Of a DNA stretch of 24,984 bases, positions 14,441 to 20,665 are shown one piece after another; the first letter of the stretch is position 1, and the number at the start of each line of letters is the position of its first letter. The notes below the pieces were generated by a model. It was not told the DNA's origin. It did not search any database and was given only the letters and a program-made list of their open reading frames with translations. The DNA comes from an uncultured Prevotella sp. (GTDB lineage: Bacteria > Bacteroidota > Bacteroidia > Bacteroidales > Bacteroidaceae). Location of the stretch: NCBI GenBank assembly GCA_900555035.1, contig USJX01000040.1, positions 1-24,984 on the forward strand, given 5' to 3'. The position numbers were made by a program, and so were the translations under genes.

Positions 14441-15583
14441 TTATCGGATAGTAACCTGTGTGGCACCATATCCATACTCCTGGAAGGAAGCATCCTGATA
14501 GGTGCAGTTCTTATAGCGATAGTTCAACTCATGGATGAGTGCCTGGCGCAATACGCCCTCTCCCTTACCATGGATGAAGATAATCTTCTGTCCCTTGTTC
14601 TTCTTGTTCTCAGCCATTGTCTTCTTAAAGATATCCATCTGATAATGAAGGATATCGGCAGAGTTCATTCCAGCAGTTGTTTCAAGCACTTCATCCGCAT
14701 GAAGATCGATAACGAGGGTACCGTCATCCTTCTTGCTCTTCTTCTTGCTGGTGTTGGCTATCACCTTCTCGTCCTTGTACATCTGCTCCTTCAAGCGCTT
14801 GGAATCGATGACCAGCGGACGGGCTACTTCATCATTCTCTACGATGGTGAAGAGATAGGCAGGTGTCTCGAAGAAGTCATTCTCCTCGAAGAGATGAAGC
14901 TTGTAGAACTTCACCGGGTCCAGACGGAACTGAACGTCCGTGGCTGGCTTCAGAAGGAAAGGCTTGTCCTTCTTATAGGCAATCAGCTGGATGGCGATGT
15001 GCTCCATCTCGTTCAGGGCTTCACGACCGAATTCCTCGATAAAGAGCTTGGTGTTCGGCTCAATTTCGCCTTCAGCCTTCAGGGTCCATGCATTGCCCTC
15101 GGCTACGAGATAGGTGTAGCGCAGATAGTAGTTGCTGTCGTTCACCATATACGATTCGAAGCGGGTATTGGTCACGTCCTTGATGTCGATAGGCACGAAG
15201 GCGAGATAGGCGCTGAGTTTGTTGCCGCCCGTACGCTCCTGAACCTGCTTCACGAAGGTAATCTCGCGGTCGGCAGCATCATATTCCTCTACGTTCATAT
15301 CCACGTCGGTCTCGTGCTCGTTCAGGATAGCCTTGATGCTTCGGCTGTCCTGATGCAGTTCGGTATTGGCATGCTCCTCCGCTCTCTGCTTGGCATCCAT
15401 CTTGGCAGAAATCATCTTGCCCATGGCATAGTCGTCCTGCTCTACCACCACTACCTCGTTGATAGGCATCGGAATCTCGAATCCGTCTTCATCCTCTACC
15501 AACACTATGTTTTTGCCCTGGAAGCCGGCCACCTTTCCGCCGCCCACTTCGCTCAGGAATCTTACTTTGTCACCTTTCTTCAT
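14441..15583 (-). CDS. DUF2027 and Smr domain protein
   Basis: A 380-aa cytoplasmic protein. The N-terminus (MKKGDKVRFLSEVGGGKVAG) looks like a small KOW/SH3-type beta barrel, as in MutS2-related proteins. The middle (about 90-280) matches the Bacteroidales DUF2027 region. The C-terminal Smr domain starts near 288, with DLHAD (293-297) and the HGKGEG loop (338-343) followed by LRQAL. Smr domains act as nucleases on DNA or RNA, and bacterial Smr proteins have been tied to mismatch or recombination control and to cleaving mRNA at stalled ribosomes. There is no MutS ATPase part, so it is not MutS2. The upstream leader holds a long simple-sequence stretch and three 22-bp palindromic repeats. It probably co-transcribes with nadE. 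Confidence 0.88.
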   Translation of the reverse strand: MKKGDKVRFLSEVGGGKVAGFQGKNIVLVEDEDGFEIPMPINEVVVVEQDDYAMGKMISAKMDAKQRAEEHANTELHQDSRSIKAILNEHETDVDMNVEEYDAADREITFVKQVQERTGGNKLSAYLAFVPIDIKDVTNTRFESYMVNDSNYYLRYTYLVAEGNAWTLKAEGEIEPNTKLFIEEFGREALNEMEHIAIQLIAYKKDKPFLLKPATDVQFRLDPVKFYKLHLFEENDFFETPAYLFTIVENDEVARPLVIDSKRLKEQMYKDEKVIANTSKKKSKKDDGTLVIDLHADEVLETTAGMNSADILHYQMDIFKKTMAENKKNKGQKIIFIHGKGEGVLRQALIHELNYRYKNCTYQDASFQEYGYGATQVTIR

Positions 15584-15585
15584 TT

Positions 15586-15649
15586 TTATCTATTTTTTGT
15601 TTTTATCTATCTGTTTGTTTCTATCTATCAGTCTGTCTGTTTCAATCTG
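15586..15649. repeat. Tetranucleotide-like simple sequence (TATC/TGTT/TGTC)
   Basis: A pyrimidine-rich run of TATC, TGTT and TGTC words fills the stretch directly upstream of the DUF2027-Smr start codon. On the minus strand it is an A/G-rich leader (AGATAGATAAAAAC and similar), which may serve as an unstructured ribosome-loading region. Confidence 0.6.
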
Positions 15650-15708
15650 TTCCACCAGGTGAAAACATCTGTTCCATCAGGTGAAACTGATATTTTCACC
15701 TGGTGGAA
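15650..15708. repeat. Three 15-bp quasi-palindromes spaced exactly 22 bp apart
   Basis: TTCCACCAGGTGAAA (15650-15664), TTCCATCAGGTGAAA (15672-15686) and TTTCACCTGGTGGAA (15694-15708) have centres at 15657, 15679 and 15701. Each is itself nearly palindromic (CACC/GGTG arms). The third is inverted, so copies 1 and 3 also form a perfect 16-bp stem. The layout suits either a dimeric-regulator operator array or a palindromic repeat element. It lies between divergent genes, in the predicted leader of the DUF2027-Smr gene. Confidence 0.75.
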
Positions 15709-15744
15709 TTTATTTTTGCCCAGCAAAAAAGAGAATACACTCTG

Positions 15745-15752
15745 CAAAGATA
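15745..15752 (-). promoter_or_regulatory. Likely -7 element (TATCTTTG) for the DUF2027-Smr gene
   Basis: The minus strand reads TATCTTTG, a perfect TAnnTTTG match. It would give a leader of about 155 nt that contains the 22-bp repeats. No -33 TTTG is present at the ideal 19-bp distance. Confidence 0.5.
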
Positions 15753-15846
15753 CAAAAGTTATTGCAAAATATAGATGTTTTTAATATTTTTAATGCTGGT
15801 AAGAAAATAATCTGTAGGAAATGGGCAGGATTCGGGATTTTTTTTA

Positions 15847-15854
15847 TATCTTTG
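15847..15854 (+). promoter_or_regulatory. Likely -7 element (TATCTTTG) for ispE
   Basis: The plus strand reads TATCTTTG, a perfect TAnnTTTG match, about 98 nt before the ispE ATG and preceded by a T-run. The -33 element is not obvious. With the minus-strand copy at 15745-15752 it makes a divergent promoter pair. Confidence 0.55.
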
Positions 15855-15856
15855 CA

Positions 15857-15920
15857 AAGGATATATAAGGATATATATAGCATATATAAAAGATATATAA
15901 AAAGTAGAAGTATATATAGT
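15857..15920. repeat. AT-rich GGATATATAA-type repeats in the ispE leader
   Basis: Loose 10-13 bp units built on GATATATAA and CATATATAA follow the predicted ispE promoter. The rest of the 15709-15951 gap is AT-rich, with no gene that I can support. Confidence 0.5.
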
Positions 15921-15951
15921 TAGTATTATCGACTCTTAAACAATATTGATT

Positions 15952-16812
15952 ATGATTACATTTCCATGCGCCAAAATAAATCTTGGCTTAAACATAGTAA
16001 GCAAGCGGGCTGACGGCTACCACAACCTGGAAACAGTGTTCTATCCTATCCCGCTTACCGACGCCTTGGAAATCAAGCTCATGGGCGAAGAGTTTCCTAG
16101 CGATGTGCCTTGCGACCTCAAGGTGACGGGCAATGCCGTGGAATGCGACGAGCAGAAAAACCTCGTGGTAAAGGCGTACAACCTGCTGGCAGCCGACTTC
16201 AAGATACCTCGCATCCACGCCCATCTCGTGAAACGCATCCCATCACAAGCCGGACTGGGCGGCGGTTCTGCCGATGCTGCCTATATGATTCGCTTGCTCG
16301 ACGAGCGTTTCCGCCTCAACATCGGAATACCAGAGATGGAACGATATGCTGCCAAACTGGGTGCCGACTGTGCTTACTTCATCAGTGCTGACCCTGAGGA
16401 TGGCGATACAGCCTGCTATGCAGAGGGTATCGGAAACGAGCTGATGCCGGTGAGCGGTCCCGGTGACAACATGAAGGGCTATTACATCGTGGTGGTGAAG
16501 CGCGACGACATCGCCGTAAGCACCAAGGATGCCTATGCTGCCATCACCCCAAAACAGCCAGCCAAGTGCTGCCGCGACATCGTGCGCCAGCCTATCGAAA
16601 CCTGGAAGGAGGAACTCATCAACGATTTCGAGGCTCCTATCTTTGCGATGCATCCCGAACTTGCCGAAATCAAGCAGAAGCTCTATAATCTGGGTGCCGT
16701 ATATGCAGCCATGAGCGGAAGCGGAAGTGCCATCTTCGGTATCTTCAAGCATAAGCCAGCGAATATCGAGGAGCAGTTCGATGGAATGTTCTGCAAAGTA
16801 TTAAAGCTTTAA
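15952..16812 (+). CDS. ispE: 4-diphosphocytidyl-2-C-methyl-D-erythritol kinase
   Basis: A 286-aa cytoplasmic GHMP kinase that phosphorylates CDP-methylerythritol in the MEP pathway for isoprenoid precursors. I prefer the ATG at 15952 over the TTG two codons upstream, because MITFPCAKINLGLNI matches the usual N-terminus. Lys8 (AKIN) and Asp139 (GADCAYF) fit the catalytic residues. The glycine-rich ATP loop PSQAGLGGGSADA is at 98-109, and the C-terminal GHMP motif AAMSGSGSAIFGIF is present. A TAnnTTTG promoter lies about 98 nt upstream. The AlkD-like gene follows after a 31-bp heptad repeat and may be co-transcribed. Confidence 0.96.
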   Translation: MITFPCAKINLGLNIVSKRADGYHNLETVFYPIPLTDALEIKLMGEEFPSDVPCDLKVTGNAVECDEQKNLVVKAYNLLAADFKIPRIHAHLVKRIPSQAGLGGGSADAAYMIRLLDERFRLNIGIPEMERYAAKLGADCAYFISADPEDGDTACYAEGIGNELMPVSGPGDNMKGYYIVVVKRDDIAVSTKDAYAAITPKQPAKCCRDIVRQPIETWKEELINDFEAPIFAMHPELAEIKQKLYNLGAVYAAMSGSGSAIFGIFKHKPANIEEQFDGMFCKVLKL

Positions 16813-16814
16813 TC

Positions 16815-16842
16815 TAGTTAATAGTTTATAAACTCTAAATAT
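16815..16842 (+). repeat. Four heptads between ispE and the AlkD-like gene
   Basis: The spacer reads TAGTTAA, TAGTTTA, TAAACTC, TAAATAT in 7-bp phase and contains the perfect 12-bp palindrome AGTTTATAAACT (16823-16834). It ends 1 nt before the next ATG. Confidence 0.6.
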
Positions 16843-16843
16843 A

Positions 16844-17458
16844 ATGAACGAAGAAACACATCAGAAACTGATGACCATCAAGCGAAGCTTTCGCTTGCTG
16901 ATGAACGGTCCGGGTTCGCAATCCATGCGCGACAAGGGCTTGGGATATAAACTGAATTGGGGTGTGCCCTTCTATGAATTGAAGAAGATGGCGCAGGAAT
17001 ACGGCAAGGACTACGACCTAGCCATCGAACTCTGGAAGGAAGACATCCGAGAGTGCAAGATTCTTGCCACCCTCATCATGCCTGCCGATAAGATGCTTGT
17101 CGAGATAACGGATATCTGGATGGAGCAGGTGCAGAGCCAGGAGATGGCAGAGATGCTTGCCTTCAACCTGTTGCAGCATGTGGAGTATGCGCCTGTCATT
17201 GCCTATCAATGGATAGCCAGCGATAAACCGCTTTACGAAATAGCTGGTTTCCAGCTTCTTGCCCGTCTCTTTGCTAATGGCAAAGAGCCTAACGAGCGTG
17301 GCATCAATGAGTTCCTGGATCAGGCTGCCGTTGCCTTTCAGGGTGACAACATGGGTGTGAAGCATGCAGCCGCCAATGCCGTGATGCGTTTCTGCGATTT
17401 CGGAGAAGACTTCGAGAATATCGCAAGAGGAGCGCTCAAGGGTATCTTCGAGATATAA
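16844..17458 (+). CDS. AlkD-like DNA alkylation repair protein
   Basis: A 204-aa all-helical protein resembling the DNA alkylation repair (AlkC/AlkD) family, HEAT-like repeat DNA glycosylases that remove N3- and N7-alkylated purines. Recognisable stretches are MRDKGLGYKLNWGVPFYELKKMAQ near the N-terminus and LAIELWKEDIRECKILATLI (about 60-80), then paired helices to the end (MGVKHAAANAVMRFC). It is slightly shorter than well-studied AlkD proteins (about 230 aa). I cannot assign the catalytic Asp with confidence, so activity is inferred from family only. It is downstream of ispE on the same strand. The following gap is filled with tandem repeats. Confidence 0.75.
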   Translation: MNEETHQKLMTIKRSFRLLMNGPGSQSMRDKGLGYKLNWGVPFYELKKMAQEYGKDYDLAIELWKEDIRECKILATLIMPADKMLVEITDIWMEQVQSQEMAEMLAFNLLQHVEYAPVIAYQWIASDKPLYEIAGFQLLARLFANGKEPNERGINEFLDQAAVAFQGDNMGVKHAAANAVMRFCDFGEDFENIARGALKGIFEI

Positions 17459-17477
17459 TTTTACTTATTCTTAATGT

Positions 17478-17531
17478 CCCACAGAGGGGTAATTTTAAAA
17501 AGCCCCACAGAAGGGTAGTTTTTAAAGTCCC
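17478..17531. repeat. 26-bp direct repeat (CCCACAGA-GGGTA type)
   Basis: CCCACAG starts at 17478, 17504 and 17529. The first two are followed by (A/G)GGGGTA-like sequence and a T/A-rich stretch. The third CCCACAG begins the inverted copy of the larger 46-bp repeat, linking the two repeat types. Confidence 0.6.
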
Positions 17532-17775
17532 ACAGATTTCACAGATTTACACAGAGCCATTTCTGATGTTCGAGAAAAAAAATCTGTGTAAATCCGTGAA
17601 ATCTGTGGGACTTTGATTCAAGAAAAAAATCTGTGTAAATCCGTGAAATCTGTGGGACTTTGATTCAAGAAATAATCTGTGTAAATCCGTGAAATCTGTG
17701 GGACTTTTATTCGAGAAAAAATCTGTGTAAATCTGTGAAATCTGTGGGACTTTTATTCGAGAAAAAATCTGTGGG
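17524..17775. repeat. 46-bp tandem repeat array with one inverted copy
   Basis: Copies of a unit beginning ATCTGTGTAAATC start at 17582, 17629, 17675, 17721 and 17767 (periods 47, 46, 46, 46); the last is truncated at the Nudix gene stop. Each contains three sub-repeats like AAATCTGTG, then GGGACTTT and a short A-rich linker. A 32-bp inverted copy lies at 17524-17555. It pairs perfectly with copy 4 and with one mismatch with copy 1 (17583-17614, loop 27 nt). The array fills the 17459-17783 gap between convergent genes, and no ORF is supported. It may act as a two-way transcription stop. Intervals between units are also repeated, so it is not CRISPR. Confidence 0.85.
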
Positions 17776-17783
17776 AAATTTTC

Positions 17784-18287
17784 TTAGCGATCGAAAAACT
17801 TCTGGTATTCGTTTTCGAAATTCGGAGTGAAAACACCTTTTCCGATATTTTCCTTGATTTCTTCCTTACTCCAGAATCTGCCGCCAGCCAACTCTTCCTG
17901 ACTCGGTTTCACCTCGCCATCATACACACAGCGATGCACATATACCAATTCCTTTTCTCTCTGACTTTCAAACACATAGTGTCCTAAAGACTCCGGCTCG
18001 AAATCCGTGATACCCAGTTCTTCCCTTACTTCACGATGAAGCGCCTGATTCACACTCTCGCCCAAATCCACATGTCCGCCACAGGCAGTATCCCACTTAT
18101 CAGGCTGGATATCCTTCCATGCCGGACGATGCTGGAGATATAAATCTCCCTTACTGTTGAATACATGCAGATGAACCACAGGATGCAATATCTTGCTTCC
18201 ATCATGGGCATGACCTCGGGTGATGGCACCCAGGATATTGCCCATTTCATCTACTATCGGAAATTCCTCGTTCTTATTATCTGTCAT
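17784..18287 (-). CDS. Nudix hydrolase (isopentenyl-diphosphate isomerase/YfcD-like)
   Basis: A 167-aa cytoplasmic Nudix protein. The complete Nudix box GX5EX7REUXEEXGU runs from Gly71 to Ile93 (GHVDLGESVN, then ALHREVREELGI), with Glu86, Glu89 and Glu90 as expected metal ligands. The N-terminus (EEFPIVDEMGNILGAITRG, then HPVVHLHVFN and LYLQHRPAWKDIQPDKWD) resembles the YfcD and isopentenyl-diphosphate isomerase group. This does not fix the substrate; a nucleotide or isoprenyl diphosphate are both possible. Its stop codon abuts the 46-bp repeat array. Upstream, a repeat-rich 140-bp spacer separates it from the DPP III gene, and I see no clear promoter there. Confidence 0.88.
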   Translation of the reverse strand: MTDNKNEEFPIVDEMGNILGAITRGHAHDGSKILHPVVHLHVFNSKGDLYLQHRPAWKDIQPDKWDTACGGHVDLGESVNQALHREVREELGITDFEPESLGHYVFESQREKELVYVHRCVYDGEVKPSQEELAGGRFWSKEEIKENIGKGVFTPNFENEYQKFFDR

Positions 18288-18298
18288 CGTTTTTTTTT

Positions 18299-18428
18299 AA
18301 GTTTATAGTTAATAGTTTATAGCGGCTTCGCTGTATTGCAAGATTGCCTATAACAAGATTGCCCTTTAGCAAGATTACCCTATAGCGAAATTGCTCTATA
18401 AACTATCAACTCTTAACTATTAACTATC
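18299..18428. repeat. Heptad arms flanking a 16-bp tandem repeat
   Basis: The left arm has heptads AAGTTTA, TAGTTAA, TAGTTTA (18299-18319). The right arm has AACTATC, AACTCTT, AACTATT, AACTATC (18401-18428). ATAGTTTATAG (18312-18322) pairs perfectly with 18396-18406. Between the arms are four 15-16 bp units starting at 18339, 18354, 18370 and 18386 (CAAGATTGCCTATAA, CAAGATTGCCCTTTAG, CAAGATTACCCTATAG, CGAAATTGCTCTATAA). The right edge reaches the DPP III stop codon. It fills the whole spacer. Confidence 0.75.
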
Positions 18429-20500
18429 TATAGCGTTCCGTACTCCTCAGAATAGCGGAGCATCTGGTCGGTATAGCTCTCCTCGTAATCGAGATTTACA
18501 TCGGTAGGATTGCCCTCCTCATCAAACACCAGCGTCATCTTCGGATTGATAAAGCCCTTGTATGGAGCCAAATCCAGCTTCTTGTATCTCGCCAGAATCT
18601 CGCGATGCAAGGCTGGATCTATATTCACGGCATATTTCTCCACCAACTGGCGGGCCGCCTCATAATCACCCTCGCTCTTGATACGCTGAATCTCGGCAAG
18701 CAAATCTCCAAACAGATGACGGAGCTTCTCGTAATCATTCACCTTTACATAGGTTCGGGTGGTTACGATATTACCCTCAGAATCCTTCAGGGCATCCTCG
18801 GCAGAAGCATAGCTTATCTCTTCTGTCACCAGTTCCACGGCTCCCTCGGCATGCTCCAGCGTCCACCAGGCAATGAGGGCACGGTTTCTCATGTGCGCTT
18901 CCTCAATCTTATCGCCTTCCTTGATGCGGATGGTCTGCGTGAGGAGTCCGTTCATCAGATAACCATAATACTGCGCCTTGTAAGCCTCGTCGTTCGGAGT
19001 CAATCCCAATTCCACCAATTTGTGGTCGGCTACATAATACAATCCGAAAAGGTCGGCCCTCGCCTCCTCTATCGTGTTGCCATACGCCTTCAGGGCATCA
19101 GCATCGGTGCCAGGCAGAAGCTGACCGCTGCCATGACCCAGGCACTCATGCAAATCCGTATGAAGGTCGTCGGTGATATCGGCATACTGGTTCATCAGCG
19201 CTACGGTCTCCTCGTCGATAACAAACTCATCTCTGAATCCGTTGCCCTGCGCCGCCTTGTTGTAAGCATCGGTCAGGTTGCCGATGGTCACACTCTTCGA
19301 ACCGTGTTCCTGACGAATCCAGTTGGCATTAGGCAGATTGATACCGATGGCCGAAGCCGGATATTCCTCACCGCCGAGCATTGCCGCACAGATTACGTTG
19401 GCAGTAACGCCCTTCACCTCCGGCTTGCGGAAACGGGGATCCACAGGCGAATGGTCCTCAAACCACTGCGCATTCTGACTGATGGTTTGCGTGCGCTTGG
19501 TAGCCTCCAGGTCCTTGTATTCCACGATTCCCTCCCAGGTACCCTTCAGTCCCAGCGGGTCGCCATATACCTCTATGAATCCGTTGATGAAATCCACCAT
19601 GCCCTCGTGCTGCTGCACCCAGGCGATGCTATATCGGTCGAAATCCTCCAGATTACCCGTGCGATAGAACTTCACGAGCAAGTCAATAACGTGCTTCTGT
19701 CCCTCGTTCTCGGCATATTTCTGTGCCTTGAGCAGCCAGGATACGATTTCCCTGATGGCCTCACCATAAAGACCATCTTCCTTCCAAACCAGTTCCACCA
19801 TCTCTCCATTGCGCTTGGTGAGCTTGGAATTGAGTCCGTAAGAAGGCGGGGTGGCATCGTCGGCATCCTTCATCTTGGCATAGAATCGCTCCACTTCCTC
19901 CTGGGTCACATCCTCATAGAAGTTGCAGGCAGAAGTCTGCACCAGGTCCTCGCCATCCGTCTGGTTCACGCGCTTCGGCATCACCTCCGGGTCGAAGATC
20001 ACGGGTACCAGCAGTCCGAGCAGGTCTTCCTTGCTCTCTCCACGCTTCAGCGGCAGTTCCGCCTCGCCGATGTTCTCCATCAGTTCATAGAAGAATTCCT
20101 CAGAGAATCCAGGCTTGAATTTCTCGCAGCCATAATGGTGATGGATGCCGCTGGCGAACCATACTCGCTTCAGATAAACCTCGAAAGCCTTGAACTCCTC
20201 ACTTTCGCAGATAGCCTTATCCGAAGTATCTCCGCTTTCGCAGATATCAGATGCCGGCGTCCCAGCCTTCTCTCCGCTTCCCTTATAGTGGCGATAGATT
20301 GCCTCCAGGGTCTTGCGGATGCGCAGATTGTACTTTCCCTGCTGGTCGAACGTGATGTCACGTCCCATCAGCGTAGCCATTGACAAGCAATAGATATACA
20401 ATTTCTGGTTGAGCGACAACTCGTCAAAACCCTTCAGTTCGTAACGAAGCATCTGGATGTCGGCGAAGCGCTCTTGGGTGTTTACATTACATTTTGCCAT
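18428..20500 (-). CDS. Dipeptidyl-peptidase III (family M49)
   Basis: A 690-aa zinc metallopeptidase that removes dipeptides from the N-terminus of short peptides. The M49 zinc motif HECLGH is at 451-456. The third ligand lies in EEARAD (478-483, probably Glu479). The Cys inside the motif is typical of Bacteroides DPP III, as opposed to HELLGH in eukaryotes. The length fits. There is no signal peptide (MAKCNVNTQERFADIQMLRY), so it should be cytoplasmic and recycle peptides. Bacteroidales homologues are sometimes mislabelled dihydrofolate reductase. A well-formed promoter (TTTG, 19 bp, TACTTTTG) lies just upstream. A long antisense open frame across the gene is a codon-bias shadow. Confidence 0.93.
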   Translation of the reverse strand: MAKCNVNTQERFADIQMLRYELKGFDELSLNQKLYIYCLSMATLMGRDITFDQQGKYNLRIRKTLEAIYRHYKGSGEKAGTPASDICESGDTSDKAICESEEFKAFEVYLKRVWFASGIHHHYGCEKFKPGFSEEFFYELMENIGEAELPLKRGESKEDLLGLLVPVIFDPEVMPKRVNQTDGEDLVQTSACNFYEDVTQEEVERFYAKMKDADDATPPSYGLNSKLTKRNGEMVELVWKEDGLYGEAIREIVSWLLKAQKYAENEGQKHVIDLLVKFYRTGNLEDFDRYSIAWVQQHEGMVDFINGFIEVYGDPLGLKGTWEGIVEYKDLEATKRTQTISQNAQWFEDHSPVDPRFRKPEVKGVTANVICAAMLGGEEYPASAIGINLPNANWIRQEHGSKSVTIGNLTDAYNKAAQGNGFRDEFVIDEETVALMNQYADITDDLHTDLHECLGHGSGQLLPGTDADALKAYGNTIEEARADLFGLYYVADHKLVELGLTPNDEAYKAQYYGYLMNGLLTQTIRIKEGDKIEEAHMRNRALIAWWTLEHAEGAVELVTEEISYASAEDALKDSEGNIVTTRTYVKVNDYEKLRHLFGDLLAEIQRIKSEGDYEAARQLVEKYAVNIDPALHREILARYKKLDLAPYKGFINPKMTLVFDEEGNPTDVNLDYEESYTDQMLRYSEEYGTL

Positions 20501-20524
20501 GTCTAAAACCTTTATTTTCTACCG

Positions 20525-20555
20525 CAAAAGTACTACTTTTATTTCAATTTTCAAA
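20525..20555 (-). promoter_or_regulatory. Bacteroidota-type promoter of the DPP III gene
   Basis: On the minus strand TTTG (20555-20552) is followed by exactly 19 bp and TACTTTTG (20532-20525). This matches the known -33 TTTG / -7 TAnnTTTG consensus and is the best promoter in the window. The leader would be about 18-20 nt. Confidence 0.75.
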
Positions 20556-20616
20556 CTTTTCGGCCCACTTTTCTCAATTTATATAAAGAAATGTAATAAA
20601 TCTCCCGTTTTTTTCG

Positions 20617-20624
20617 TAACTTTG
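20617..20624 (+). promoter_or_regulatory. Likely -7 element (TAACTTTG) for recQ
   Basis: A perfect TAnnTTTG match 42 nt before the recQ ATG, preceded by a T-run. No TTTG is present 19 bp upstream. It is divergent from the DPP III promoter, with about 60 bp between the two -33 regions. Confidence 0.55.
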
Positions 20625-20665
20625 CAGGAATATCCAACGAAAAAGAAGAAAAATAGTTAAGAGAT

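Noticed and set aside
14395..14493. N-terminal extension of NadE to 697 aa
   Set aside because: It translates the heptad repeat and the end of the upstream gene; MKYGFIKVAS is the normal family start.
14441..15583. Full MutS2
   Set aside because: Only the KOW-like start and Smr end resemble MutS2; there is no MutS ATPase, and the middle is DUF2027.
14531..15784. 417-codon plus-strand open frame over the DUF2027-Smr gene
   Set aside because: It is antisense to a clear Smr protein and runs into repeats and AT-rich spacer at its end; composition is shadow-like.
15681..15923. 80-codon plus-strand ORF before ispE
   Set aside because: It spans the 22-bp repeats, a predicted promoter and AT-rich simple sequence; no protein-like pattern.
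17524..17775. CRISPR array
   Set aside because: The intervals between repeats are only about 13 bp and are themselves repeated, one copy is inverted, and no cas genes are present.
18605..20383. 592-codon open frame antisense to the DPP III gene
   Set aside because: The minus-strand frame has the full M49 family sequence and motifs. The plus-strand product matches no family I know and looks like codon-bias shadowing.
20457..20660. 67-codon plus-strand ORF before recQ
   Set aside because: It overlaps the DPP III N-terminus and both divergent promoters, and the translation is low-complexity AT-rich sequence.
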